Assembly: GCF_018861125.1 (NCBI RefSeq)
Contig: NZ_JAHKQN010000013.1
Location: forward strand, 598,599-662,598
Direction: 5' to 3'
Origin: Cellulophaga baltica
Lineage (GTDB): Bacteria > Bacteroidota > Bacteroidia > Flavobacteriales > Flavobacteriaceae
Length of the DNA: 64,000 nucleotides
The position numbers and the translations under genes are program-made. Shown here in pieces: positions 46,639 to 53,933 of this stretch. How positions within the stretch are numbered: the stretch's first letter is position 1; every line of letters starts with the position of its first letter. The notes beneath the pieces are model-generated. The model saw only the letters and a list, made by a program, of their open reading frames with translations, was not told the origin of the DNA and made no database searches.

Positions 46639-47634
46639 ATGAGATTATTTTACACTTTACTTTCAATCCTATTTATTTTTTCGTGTGCTGAGAAAAAATC
46701 TTCTAAAAAAACTACTGAAGTTATTTTAGAACCACAAGAAGAAACAACAACGGAGCATACCAAAATAAATAATACTGCTATAGTTATATTGGGTACCATA
46801 CAAGATGCAGGATCTCCGCAAATTGGTTGTAAAAAAGACTGCTGTGCTGGGTTATTTGAACACCCAGATAACGACAGACAAATTACCTCATTAGGTTTAT
46901 TAGATTCTGAAAATGATAAAAGCTATTTATTTGAGGCTACACCTGATATTGTAACACAAATGAAATCACTTATACGGTACAAGAAAGATACAAGCAATGA
47001 AGTTGCTGATGGTATTTTTTTAACACACGCGCATATTGGGCATTATACTGGTTTAATGTTTTTAGGTAAAGAGGCTATGGATGCCAAACAAGCACCAGTT
47101 TATACCATGCCAAAAATGAAAGAATTTTTAACAACAAACGGTCCGTGGAGTCAGCTTGTAAAAAGAGAAAACATTGTTTTAAAAAGTATAGCATCTGAAA
47201 ATCCTATCGAACTATCTAGTTCTATTAGTGTAACCCCAATTATAGTTCCACATAGAGATGAATATTCTGAAACTGTAGGTTATAAAATAAAAGGTCCTAA
47301 TAAAACAGCCTTGTTTATTCCTGATATTGACAAGTGGGAAAAATGGGATCATGATATTATTTCTGAAATACAAAAGGTAGATTATGCATTTCTTGATGCT
47401 ACTTTTTATAGCGGTGAAGAAATTAATAATAGAGATATTTCTCAAATTCCGCACCCGTTTATTGTTGAGAGTCTTGAAAAATTTAAAGATTTAAGTAAAA
47501 AGGATAAAAGCAAAATAATCTTTATTCATTTTAACCACACCAACCCAGTTATTAACATTGAGAGTGAAGCTACAAAATTGGTGGTTAAACAAGGCTTTTC
47601 CATTGCCAGAATTAATGATGTTTATAATCTATAA
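46639..47634 (+). CDS. PqqB-like metallo-beta-lactamase lipoprotein
   Basis: I use the ATG at 46639 (MRLFYTLLSILFIFSCAEK), a lipoprotein signal with Cys at 16. The 331-residue protein follows the PqqB-like order: VILGTIQDAGSPQIGCKKDCC, DGIFLTHAHIGHYTG (HxHxxH-type metal site, with Gly-His replacing Asp-His), FIPDIDKWEKWD, FLDATFYS, IFIHFNHTNP. PqqB proper acts in PQQ synthesis; no pqq genes are nearby, so this is a surface or periplasmic hydrolase of unknown substrate. The Cys cluster may bind an extra metal. Confidence 0.85.
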   Translation: MRLFYTLLSILFIFSCAEKKSSKKTTEVILEPQEETTTEHTKINNTAIVILGTIQDAGSPQIGCKKDCCAGLFEHPDNDRQITSLGLLDSENDKSYLFEATPDIVTQMKSLIRYKKDTSNEVADGIFLTHAHIGHYTGLMFLGKEAMDAKQAPVYTMPKMKEFLTTNGPWSQLVKRENIVLKSIASENPIELSSSISVTPIIVPHRDEYSETVGYKIKGPNKTALFIPDIDKWEKWDHDIISEIQKVDYAFLDATFYSGEEINNRDISQIPHPFIVESLEKFKDLSKKDKSKIIFIHFNHTNPVINIESEATKLVVKQGFSIARINDVYNL

Positions 47635-47713
47635 CCTGTATTAAACTATAGTTAAAAACTTTAATCTCGCTTTTCTAATCCTTAAATTGGGAGTAATTGG
47701 AAAAGAAATAATT

Positions 47714-48370
47714 ATGGGAAAAATACAATCTGAACAATCAAAAGCTATAGAGGCTAAAATATCAAGTTTTGAAGCCAATGCTGATGGTACTACTAAAAAA
47801 GTATATAAAGAAGGTTTTGAAGCTTTAAATGAAACAGATATAATTGATAAAGCAAAAAAAGTTGGAGATATTGCTCCAGATTTTACACTTGAAAATGCTG
47901 TTGGTACTAAAGTTACTTTAAAAGATTTTTTAAAAAAAGGACCTGTTGTACTAGTTTGGTACCGTGGTGGTTGGTGCCCATATTGCAATATAAACCTACA
48001 TCATTTACAAGATGAATTGCCAAATATTAAAGCACAAGGTGCTAAATTAATTGCAGTATCACCTGAATTACCAGATAAATCTATAAGTACTAAAGAGAAA
48101 AATAATTTAGAATTTGAAGTTTTAAGTGATATTGACAACGAGGTAGCAAAAGAGTATGGTGTAGTTTTTAAACTTACCGATGATGTTGCCAAAATTTACA
48201 ATGAAAAATTCGGACTTGAAAATTACAACGGTAACGATTCTAATGAGTTGCCTTTAGCGGCTACTTATGTTATTAACACCGATGGTAAAATTACTTATGC
48301 TTTTTTAGATGTTGATTACAAAAAAAGAGCAGAGCCAACTGAAATTACAGACTTTTTAAAAGATTTGTAA
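47714..48370 (+). CDS. Peroxiredoxin-like (AhpC/TSA) protein
   Basis: 218 residues from the ATG at 47714. The thioredoxin-fold domain begins near residue 45 (VGDIAPDFTLENAVG) and has the redox motif in VLVWYRGGWCPYCNINL (CPYC). It resembles the peroxiredoxin-like group with Cys-x-x-Cys rather than the 2-Cys AhpC type. An N-terminal helical extension of about 45 residues precedes it. It probably reduces peroxides in the cytosol; no partner gene is adjacent. Confidence 0.9.
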   Translation: MGKIQSEQSKAIEAKISSFEANADGTTKKVYKEGFEALNETDIIDKAKKVGDIAPDFTLENAVGTKVTLKDFLKKGPVVLVWYRGGWCPYCNINLHHLQDELPNIKAQGAKLIAVSPELPDKSISTKEKNNLEFEVLSDIDNEVAKEYGVVFKLTDDVAKIYNEKFGLENYNGNDSNELPLAATYVINTDGKITYAFLDVDYKKRAEPTEITDFLKDL

Positions 48371-48387
48371 CCTCATAAAAAACTTAA

Positions 48388-49026
48388 ATGACCTATACCA
48401 CATTAAAAATAATAGTACTAATATCCATTCTTTTAGTTTTTAACTGCAAAGAAAGTACAAGTAAGGCTACTAAAAACGGAATTCAAATAGCTACTGAAAG
48501 TGACGTTGTTGTTTTTAAAGATTTTTTTGAAGACGGTTCTTTAAAAGTTACTGGCCAATATACAAATAATGAAAAAACTGGAGAATGGATTTGGTATATG
48601 AGTAATGAAAAAGTACTACGAACCGAAAATTATGAACATAATAAATTAGAAGGTAATTTAAGGTTATATTACCCAAATGGGCAATTACGAACTGAAGGTC
48701 AGCACAGCAATAATAATCAAGTTGGTACTTGGAATAAATATACCGAAAATGGTATTTTAAAATACGTTGAAATATATGATAGCATAGGAAAAGCTACTGG
48801 TGAGTGGAAAACGTATTATGATACTGGTGAAATTATTCATGAAGAAAATTACTTAAATGGATTACCAAATGGTACTTGGAAAACCTATAATAAAAAAGGT
48901 AATTTAATGAGCTACGGTGAAAAAATAGCTGGAAAAAAAGAAGGAATTTGGAAATATTATGATGAGAATAAGAAACTTATTAGGACCATTATTTATGAAA
49001 AGGATATAAAATTATCTAAGAAATAA
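48388..49026 (+). CDS. YwqK/MORN-repeat lipoprotein
   Basis: 212 residues. A lipoprotein signal (LISILLVFNC) is followed by five or six MORN-variant repeats of the form YxNGxxxxxGxWxxY (ADTGEIIHEENY, NGLPNGTWKTYNKKGN, GKKEGIWKYYDENKK). Such repeats form an elongated beta surface. Some family members are labelled YwqK antitoxins, but no toxin gene adjoins it here, so I treat it as a surface repeat protein. It lies 17 bp after the peroxiredoxin-like gene. Confidence 0.85.
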   Translation: MTYTTLKIIVLISILLVFNCKESTSKATKNGIQIATESDVVVFKDFFEDGSLKVTGQYTNNEKTGEWIWYMSNEKVLRTENYEHNKLEGNLRLYYPNGQLRTEGQHSNNNQVGTWNKYTENGILKYVEIYDSIGKATGEWKTYYDTGEIIHEENYLNGLPNGTWKTYNKKGNLMSYGEKIAGKKEGIWKYYDENKKLIRTIIYEKDIKLSKK

Positions 49027-49120
49027 TAGACTTCACTCATTGTAAAGTAGCAGTCACTCTTTTAAGCTTTTAAATATATTGTAGCATAATTAGTTTTGAG
49101 TTCAACTTAAAAACTAAATA

Positions 49121-49840
49121 ATGAAAAACCTTGTAATACTATTATTTGTACTTCTTACCGCATCATGCTCAACTAAAGAACCAAGTATTAAAGTTATTCA
49201 TAGAGGTGATGATAAAAAAGCTATAATTAAAGATTCTATGTCAATTTTATCTGCTGATTTACCCATACATATTGATAGTACAGCATTTTTGATCCACCCA
49301 ATTGGTAAATTAAAATTCTATGAAAAAACTAGAAATTATTCATTAAAAAGTTCTTTTAAATATGAGAATGTGACCAATTTTAGTATTTCAAATTACAATA
49401 ACTATACGTTTACAGGTGAACTTACAAATCTACAATTTGAACAAATAGGAACTAACAAACTTGTACCGCTTACACAAAAGAATTTGAGAATTACAAGCGC
49501 CAATTTTTTATCAGATTTGTATAAAAAGACTGGAAAAAAACTCTTTTTATACCATGTAATTGATATTGATAGTAATAATGATGGTAAACTTGATTATGAC
49601 GATATACAAACTATGTACATAAGTAAAATAGATGGTAGCAACTTTAAAAAACTAGTTGTTGATAACAGTGAAATTATAGACTTTAATATTTTAACTACTG
49701 TAGATAGACTTTATTTTAAATCTATTGAAAACACTAATGGAAACGATGTTTTTGATAAAGACGATACTATTCATTACCAATATATTAACTTATTAGATGA
49801 TACTTTAGAGATTGTAGAATATTACCCGATTACTAATTAA
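49121..49840 (+). CDS. Unrecognised lipoprotein with EF-hand-like loop
   Basis: 239 residues with a lipoprotein signal ending LLTASC. No domain is recognised. Near residue 150 a calcium-loop-like DSNNDGKLDYDD and later NGNDVFDKDDT suggest metal binding. It overlaps the convergent NlpC/P60 gene by 8 bp at their 3' ends. Confidence 0.75.
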   Translation: MKNLVILLFVLLTASCSTKEPSIKVIHRGDDKKAIIKDSMSILSADLPIHIDSTAFLIHPIGKLKFYEKTRNYSLKSSFKYENVTNFSISNYNNYTFTGELTNLQFEQIGTNKLVPLTQKNLRITSANFLSDLYKKTGKKLFLYHVIDIDSNNDGKLDYDDIQTMYISKIDGSNFKKLVVDNSEIIDFNILTTVDRLYFKSIENTNGNDVFDKDDTIHYQYINLLDDTLEIVEYYPITN

Positions 49841-51026
49841 AAACAGCAGTTTCTTTTAAATTTAAAATAGCATTATCAGTAGTGTTAATAAGTCTTTTTG
49901 TACGCAAATAACGGTTCAAATTTTCAGTATCAAAATTAGGTGCATTTTTATCAACACTACTAATTCTAACTTTACCTGATGAATGAATAAATTCATTATT
50001 ACCAATCCACATACCAACATGTACTACTCTTTCTTTTTTTAAAGGTGTAGCAGGTGTTCCAAAGAAAAGTAAATCACCTGGTTTTAGTTTACTAAAATCT
50101 TTATCATCATCAATTAACTCACCAGTATGTACTTGCTGTGAGGCATCACGCGGAATAACAAATCCGTTTAAAAAGTAAATTGTTTTTGTAAAACCACTGC
50201 AATCCACTCCTTTTGTTGAGGTTCCGCCCCATAAATATGGTAAACCCATTAATTTTTTTGAAGTTGCTATTAAATTTTCTGCTGACGGATTAACCAATTG
50301 CAACCATTTTGAATAGTCTATAGCTTCAGACTTATTAACAAAAGCTGTACGCGCATCTGGGTATTTTACTTCATAAAAATCTTCATCTTCAGATATTAAT
50401 TCTAAAACATCACCAGCAACCAAATCAGATACTATTTGAGCATCTTCAGTAGCAGTTGCATAAGAACTACCGCTAACATTGGTATAAATTATTTTTTTTG
50501 CATCTTTCCATATGGTAAATTCATCTGTTGTTAACAAGGTAATACCACCATGATCAACCCATGATAAATACATATCAGGTGTTTGTATCAAATACCATTC
50601 TCCATCTTGTTTTAAAACATTTACTGGTGTGCCTAAAGTTGCTTGAGTCCCTAATTCTGCAGAATGTTTTGGGTTACTACGTAAATTAGAAACTGAATTA
50701 GATATTAATCCCTTAGTAGCGCCGTTTAACTTGTTTGATGGTAGTATTTGAACACTATCAATAAAGTTTATGTTTTGTTTTTCTAAATCTTTCTTTAACT
50801 TATCAACAGCATCAGGTAAATTACTTTCGCCACGAAGAATATATAAATCTCCACTTTTTGTTGCTTCAATATTAAACAATGCAACACGTTTATCTGGTGC
50901 AAATTCTGATTTAATATTTATAATTTCATCAATTAAAACAGCATTATTTTTTGGGGTATAAGAGCAAGATATTACTATTAATAAAATTGTATGTATTGAA
51001 AATATTTTAGTGAGATGCTTTACCAT
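49833..51026 (-). CDS. NlpC/P60-family cell-wall hydrolase lipoprotein
   Basis: I start at the ATG at 51026, since the 39 residues before it are not a signal; this start gives a lipoprotein signal (HTILLIVISCSY). The 397-residue protein has two bacterial SH3-like domains (about 125-185 and 190-255) and a C-terminal NlpC/P60 (C40) domain with the catalytic Cys in STKGVDCSGFTK and His in VVHVGMWIGN. It cleaves peptide stems of peptidoglycan in the periplasm. Its last codons overlap the convergent lipoprotein gene by 8 bp. Confidence 0.93.
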   Translation of the reverse strand: MVKHLTKIFSIHTILLIVISCSYTPKNNAVLIDEIINIKSEFAPDKRVALFNIEATKSGDLYILRGESNLPDAVDKLKKDLEKQNINFIDSVQILPSNKLNGATKGLISNSVSNLRSNPKHSAELGTQATLGTPVNVLKQDGEWYLIQTPDMYLSWVDHGGITLLTTDEFTIWKDAKKIIYTNVSGSSYATATEDAQIVSDLVAGDVLELISEDEDFYEVKYPDARTAFVNKSEAIDYSKWLQLVNPSAENLIATSKKLMGLPYLWGGTSTKGVDCSGFTKTIYFLNGFVIPRDASQQVHTGELIDDDKDFSKLKPGDLLFFGTPATPLKKERVVHVGMWIGNNEFIHSSGKVRISSVDKNAPNFDTENLNRYLRTKRLINTTDNAILNLKETAVFN

Positions 51027-51189
51027 TTCTAATGTATTTATAAGAAAATGTAAATTATACATTTTAAAGTATTTAATGGCTAAAAATGTAAGAAATTTTA
51101 AAGATAATACGGCATTAAATAACGCTAAAGTATTGTTAATCAATAGTTTTTATTTGTAAAATACAAATCTATTTTATATACTATAATCT

Positions 51190-51564
51190 ATGATAGCATC
51201 TGAAAAAATTGAAAATACCGAATTAATTGAAAAGTCTGTCCAACACCTAGAAGCCACTGGTTTCGAAAATATTAAAGCGGATATGAAAGGATATGAAACT
51301 CCTAAATCGTATTTAAAAAAGGGAAGTGACTCTAAAATTACACCAGATATTGTTGCTTTAAAAAATGGTAAAAAATATTTTTTTGAAATCAGTTTAAAAT
51401 CGGCAAAACCTAAGTTATTAAAAAGTAAATGGTTGTTTTTAGATACAATAAGTAGAATGAAATCAGACCGATTTAGAATTATAACTACTAAAGGACATTA
51501 TAAGTTCACAGAATCTATGTTAGAAGATATTAATCTTATGAACAAAGAACCTATTAAACTATAG
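51190..51564 (+). CDS. Small PD-(D/E)XK nuclease-like protein
   Basis: 124 residues, cytosolic. The order TPDIVALKNGKKYFFEISLKS gives an Asp on a turn followed by E-x-S on a beta strand and a Lys, which fits a PD-(D/E)XK nuclease core (D...ExS/K) in a very small protein. The second Lys of ExK is shifted, so catalysis is uncertain. It is divergent from the NlpC gene with only 46 bp between. No methylase or other partner is nearby. It may be a stand-alone nuclease or an inactive relative. Confidence 0.55.
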   Translation: MIASEKIENTELIEKSVQHLEATGFENIKADMKGYETPKSYLKKGSDSKITPDIVALKNGKKYFFEISLKSAKPKLLKSKWLFLDTISRMKSDRFRIITTKGHYKFTESMLEDINLMNKEPIKL

Positions 51565-51588
51565 TAAAAAATAAAAATTTGAAATAAT

Positions 51589-51619
51589 AAAAAAGAGATG
51601 CAAAATGCATCTCTTTTTT
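51589..51619. terminator. Bidirectional terminator
   Basis: AAAAAAGAGATGCA (51589-51602), 3-base loop, TGCATCTCTTTTTT (51606-51619), a 14-bp perfect stem. It serves the nuclease-like gene and the convergent HEPN-like gene. Confidence 0.95.
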
Positions 51620-51642
51620 AGTTTAATTATATTTTATTACTC

Positions 51643-52416
51643 TCAGAGTAACTTATAATTCCATTCATAATTATCTTCTTCACTTAATATTTTAAATATC
51701 TGATAAGCAAACTCAGAAAGATATATCAAAAGTTTTTCAAGGGTTACATAATCAAATCTTAGTTGAATTAAATCCCCTTCAAAATTATTTAGTTTTAGTA
51801 GGTGCTCAAAAAGTGATTGATAATATTCATCTTTCGGAATTTTTGATGAATTCAAAATTCCCTTAGAGTGAGTAATGGCATGTCTTATTTCAGTAAATAT
51901 TTTGAATAATTCACTAAATTTAAAATTATTATTATTCTGATTAGAATACTCTTTAAATTTATTACCACCTGCTTTTTTAACAATTTTAAAAATTTCATAA
52001 CTACCTCTTAAATATTCTCTTGAATAATTTTTATCAATAGGTAAAGATTTTTTAAAATTTTGATCAGTTTTGATTTTTATATCAATAAAATCTTTTAAAA
52101 CAGTTTCAAATGCCTCATAACATTGCGCATAAGCTAATCCAAATTCACGAGAAAGTATTTTATCAATTTCAATAGCATAATTTTCTTTAAAAGTTTCTCT
52201 TTTTACACCAGTTGAAAAAGGTATTTTCCATCCATTATCTAAAGGACCAGTCCAGTCACTGATAAATAATTTAGTTCCTGAAAAATATCGAGCTCCATCT
52301 TCTGTATATTTTTTAGCATCACCTTGAAGAACTGTATTAAGACGTTTTGAAGTGTGTTTAAACTCTGTTATGGTTTCAAAGAAACTATCTAGATAATTTT
52401 TATACGGATTATACAT
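51643..52416 (-). CDS. HEPN-like protein, MAE_28990 type
   Basis: 257 residues, mostly helical. The tail helix carries R178-HAIT-H183-SKG, the Rx4H motif of HEPN ribonucleases, in the MAE_28990-like phrase (RNxxxHxxG). The segment EFGLAYAQCYEAFETVLKDF also fits the helix that precedes it in that family. Many HEPN proteins are RNA-cutting toxins, but this has no nucleotidyltransferase partner. Its ATG overlaps the stop of the GNAT gene (TAATG), so the two are translationally coupled. A toxin role is inference. Confidence 0.6.
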   Translation of the reverse strand: MYNPYKNYLDSFFETITEFKHTSKRLNTVLQGDAKKYTEDGARYFSGTKLFISDWTGPLDNGWKIPFSTGVKRETFKENYAIEIDKILSREFGLAYAQCYEAFETVLKDFIDIKIKTDQNFKKSLPIDKNYSREYLRGSYEIFKIVKKAGGNKFKEYSNQNNNNFKFSELFKIFTEIRHAITHSKGILNSSKIPKDEYYQSLFEHLLKLNNFEGDLIQLRFDYVTLEKLLIYLSEFAYQIFKILSEEDNYEWNYKLL

Positions 52417-52865
52417 TACTTAAAATTATACAACATATTAATATGCGGAATACCATCTTCTAAATATTCCTCACCTTCTTCTTTAAAACCTAAAGAATTA
52501 TAAAATTTAAGTAAATATTTTTGAGCAGATATTCGTATTAAAGTTTCGTTATACTCCTTTTCTATAGCAGTTATTGAAGCTTTCATTAATAACTTACCAT
52601 AACTAAATTCACGTTCAGCTTTAGCCACTACTACTCTACCAATACTAGCTTCTTTAAAATAAATACCTGATTTAAAAATTCGAGTATAGGCAACTACTTT
52701 ATCATTTTTATAACCAATAACATGTAAAGCTTTTTGGTCTTTATAATCTAAATCTTGATAAACACAGTCTTGTTCAACAACAAAAACCTCACTTCGTAAT
52801 TGTAATATCGCATACAATTCGGTAGTTGTTAAATCATCAAAAGTTTTAGTAACAAATTCAATCAT
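52416..52865 (-). CDS. ElaA-type GNAT acetyltransferase
   Basis: 149 residues, the usual ElaA length. The start LTTTELYAILQLRSEVFVVEQDCVYQDLD and the IGRVVV strand are typical. The acetyl-CoA loop is weaker than normal (FSYGKLLMKAS) but the SAQKYLLKFYNSLGF motif follows. The substrate is unknown. It is the first gene of a two-gene unit with the HEPN-like protein, with a TAATG overlap, and ends 16 bp from rpiB upstream. Confidence 0.88.
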   Translation of the reverse strand: MIEFVTKTFDDLTTTELYAILQLRSEVFVVEQDCVYQDLDYKDQKALHVIGYKNDKVVAYTRIFKSGIYFKEASIGRVVVAKAEREFSYGKLLMKASITAIEKEYNETLIRISAQKYLLKFYNSLGFKEEGEEYLEDGIPHINMLYNFK

Positions 52866-52881
52866 TTAAAGGTATATGTTA

Positions 52882-53310
52882 TTAACAAGGTATTTTTTCA
52901 ACTCTTCTTTCGTGTCTGCCACCTTCAAAATCAGTCTCTAAAAATGTTTTTACCATATCTAAAGCTTGTGGTAACGCAATATAACGTGCCGGAAGACTTA
53001 ATATGTTTGCATTATTATGTTGTCTAGCCAGTTCAACAATCTCTTTTGTCCAACATAAAGCAGAACGTACTTTTTGGTGTTTGTTAGCAGTAATAGAAGC
53101 ACCGTTACCACTACCACATATAATAATACCAAAATCTACAGTACCTTCTTCAACATCTTTTGCCACTGGGTGAACAAAATCAGGATAATCAACACTGTCA
53201 TTACTATCTGTACCATGATTAATAACTTCTATATTCATAGATTTTAAAAGATCAACAACAGCAATTTTATATTCTGTTCCTGCATGATCATTACCTATAG
53301 CTATTTTCAT
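52882..53310 (-). CDS. rpiB: Ribose 5-phosphate isomerase B
   Basis: I start at the ATG at 53310 (MKIAIGNDHAG). The 142-residue protein has the RpiB active-site pieces: GNDHAG, DYPDFVHPVA, IICGSGNGASITANK (catalytic Cys and Gly-rich loop), and NILSLPARYIA. It interconverts ribose-5-P and ribulose-5-P in the pentose phosphate pathway. The GNAT and HEPN-like genes follow on the same strand, 16 bp on, so one transcript is possible. A 623-bp AT-rich gap precedes it. Confidence 0.95.
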   Translation of the reverse strand: MKIAIGNDHAGTEYKIAVVDLLKSMNIEVINHGTDSNDSVDYPDFVHPVAKDVEEGTVDFGIIICGSGNGASITANKHQKVRSALCWTKEIVELARQHNNANILSLPARYIALPQALDMVKTFLETDFEGGRHERRVEKIPC

Positions 53311-53933
53311 TTTATTTGACTTTAAAATATTAGTAATAATACAGTAAAGGTACAAATACCTATGCTTTCACCACACTTTTTGGGTTATTAACAACATTTA
53401 TTTACCAAAAATGAAATTAAGCTGTTACTTAGTACTTTAGAAAAAGAGTACGATTGTTAATAAACTACTCAAAAAAACTAACTAGTAAATTTTGATTTTA
53501 AAATTAAAATCTGGTTTAGAAAACTAATTGGATTTTGAACTATAAACTTCTAAAATTATACTCGAAAGATATTAAGAAGTTATATACAGTAGTTAACAAT
53601 TAATTTACGTCTACTTATCAATAAATTTATGTTGACATTAGTTATTAATAATAGTTAATAACCTTTTTAATTAGTTGATTTTAAATAAATAATCAATTGT
53701 ATAAATTGTCAATAAATTCATTTTTGTCAATATAACAAGTATACTACATAAATTTTATAGCGGTTATTAACAAGCTATAATAGTCACCATTTTATTTAAA
53801 TTTTAAAAAAAAGAAAAAGTATATATATTATATATGTTTATAACTGTAAAGAAATTAAAATTAGTTAGTTTACACTTCGTTAATGTAAGCTATAAATTTT
53901 TAATTGTAATTTTATAGAAATTAATAAGATTAA
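53311..53933. other. AT-rich gap between rpiB and rnr with DnaA-box-like cluster
   Basis: No gene is visible in 623 bp. The nonamer TTATTAACA occurs exactly at 53385-53393 and 53764-53772, and as its complement at 53455-53463. One-off forms lie at 53642-53650 and 53653-53661; TTATCAATA is at 53615-53623 and TTGTCAATA at 53706-53714 and 53724-53732. The third exact box sits between TTATAGC (53755-53761) and GCTATAA (53774-53780). A TATA-only stretch lies near 53818-53837. The arrangement recalls a replication origin but is unproven. It also must hold both divergent promoters. Confidence 0.45.

Noticed and set aside
48388-49026. YwqK protein as part of a toxin-antitoxin pair
   Set aside because: No toxin gene adjoins it and the protein is a lipoprotein with MORN-like repeats; I do not call a toxin-antitoxin system.
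51027-51143. N-terminal extension of the NlpC/P60 protein
   Set aside because: The shorter start gives an intact lipoprotein signal; the extension would bury it.
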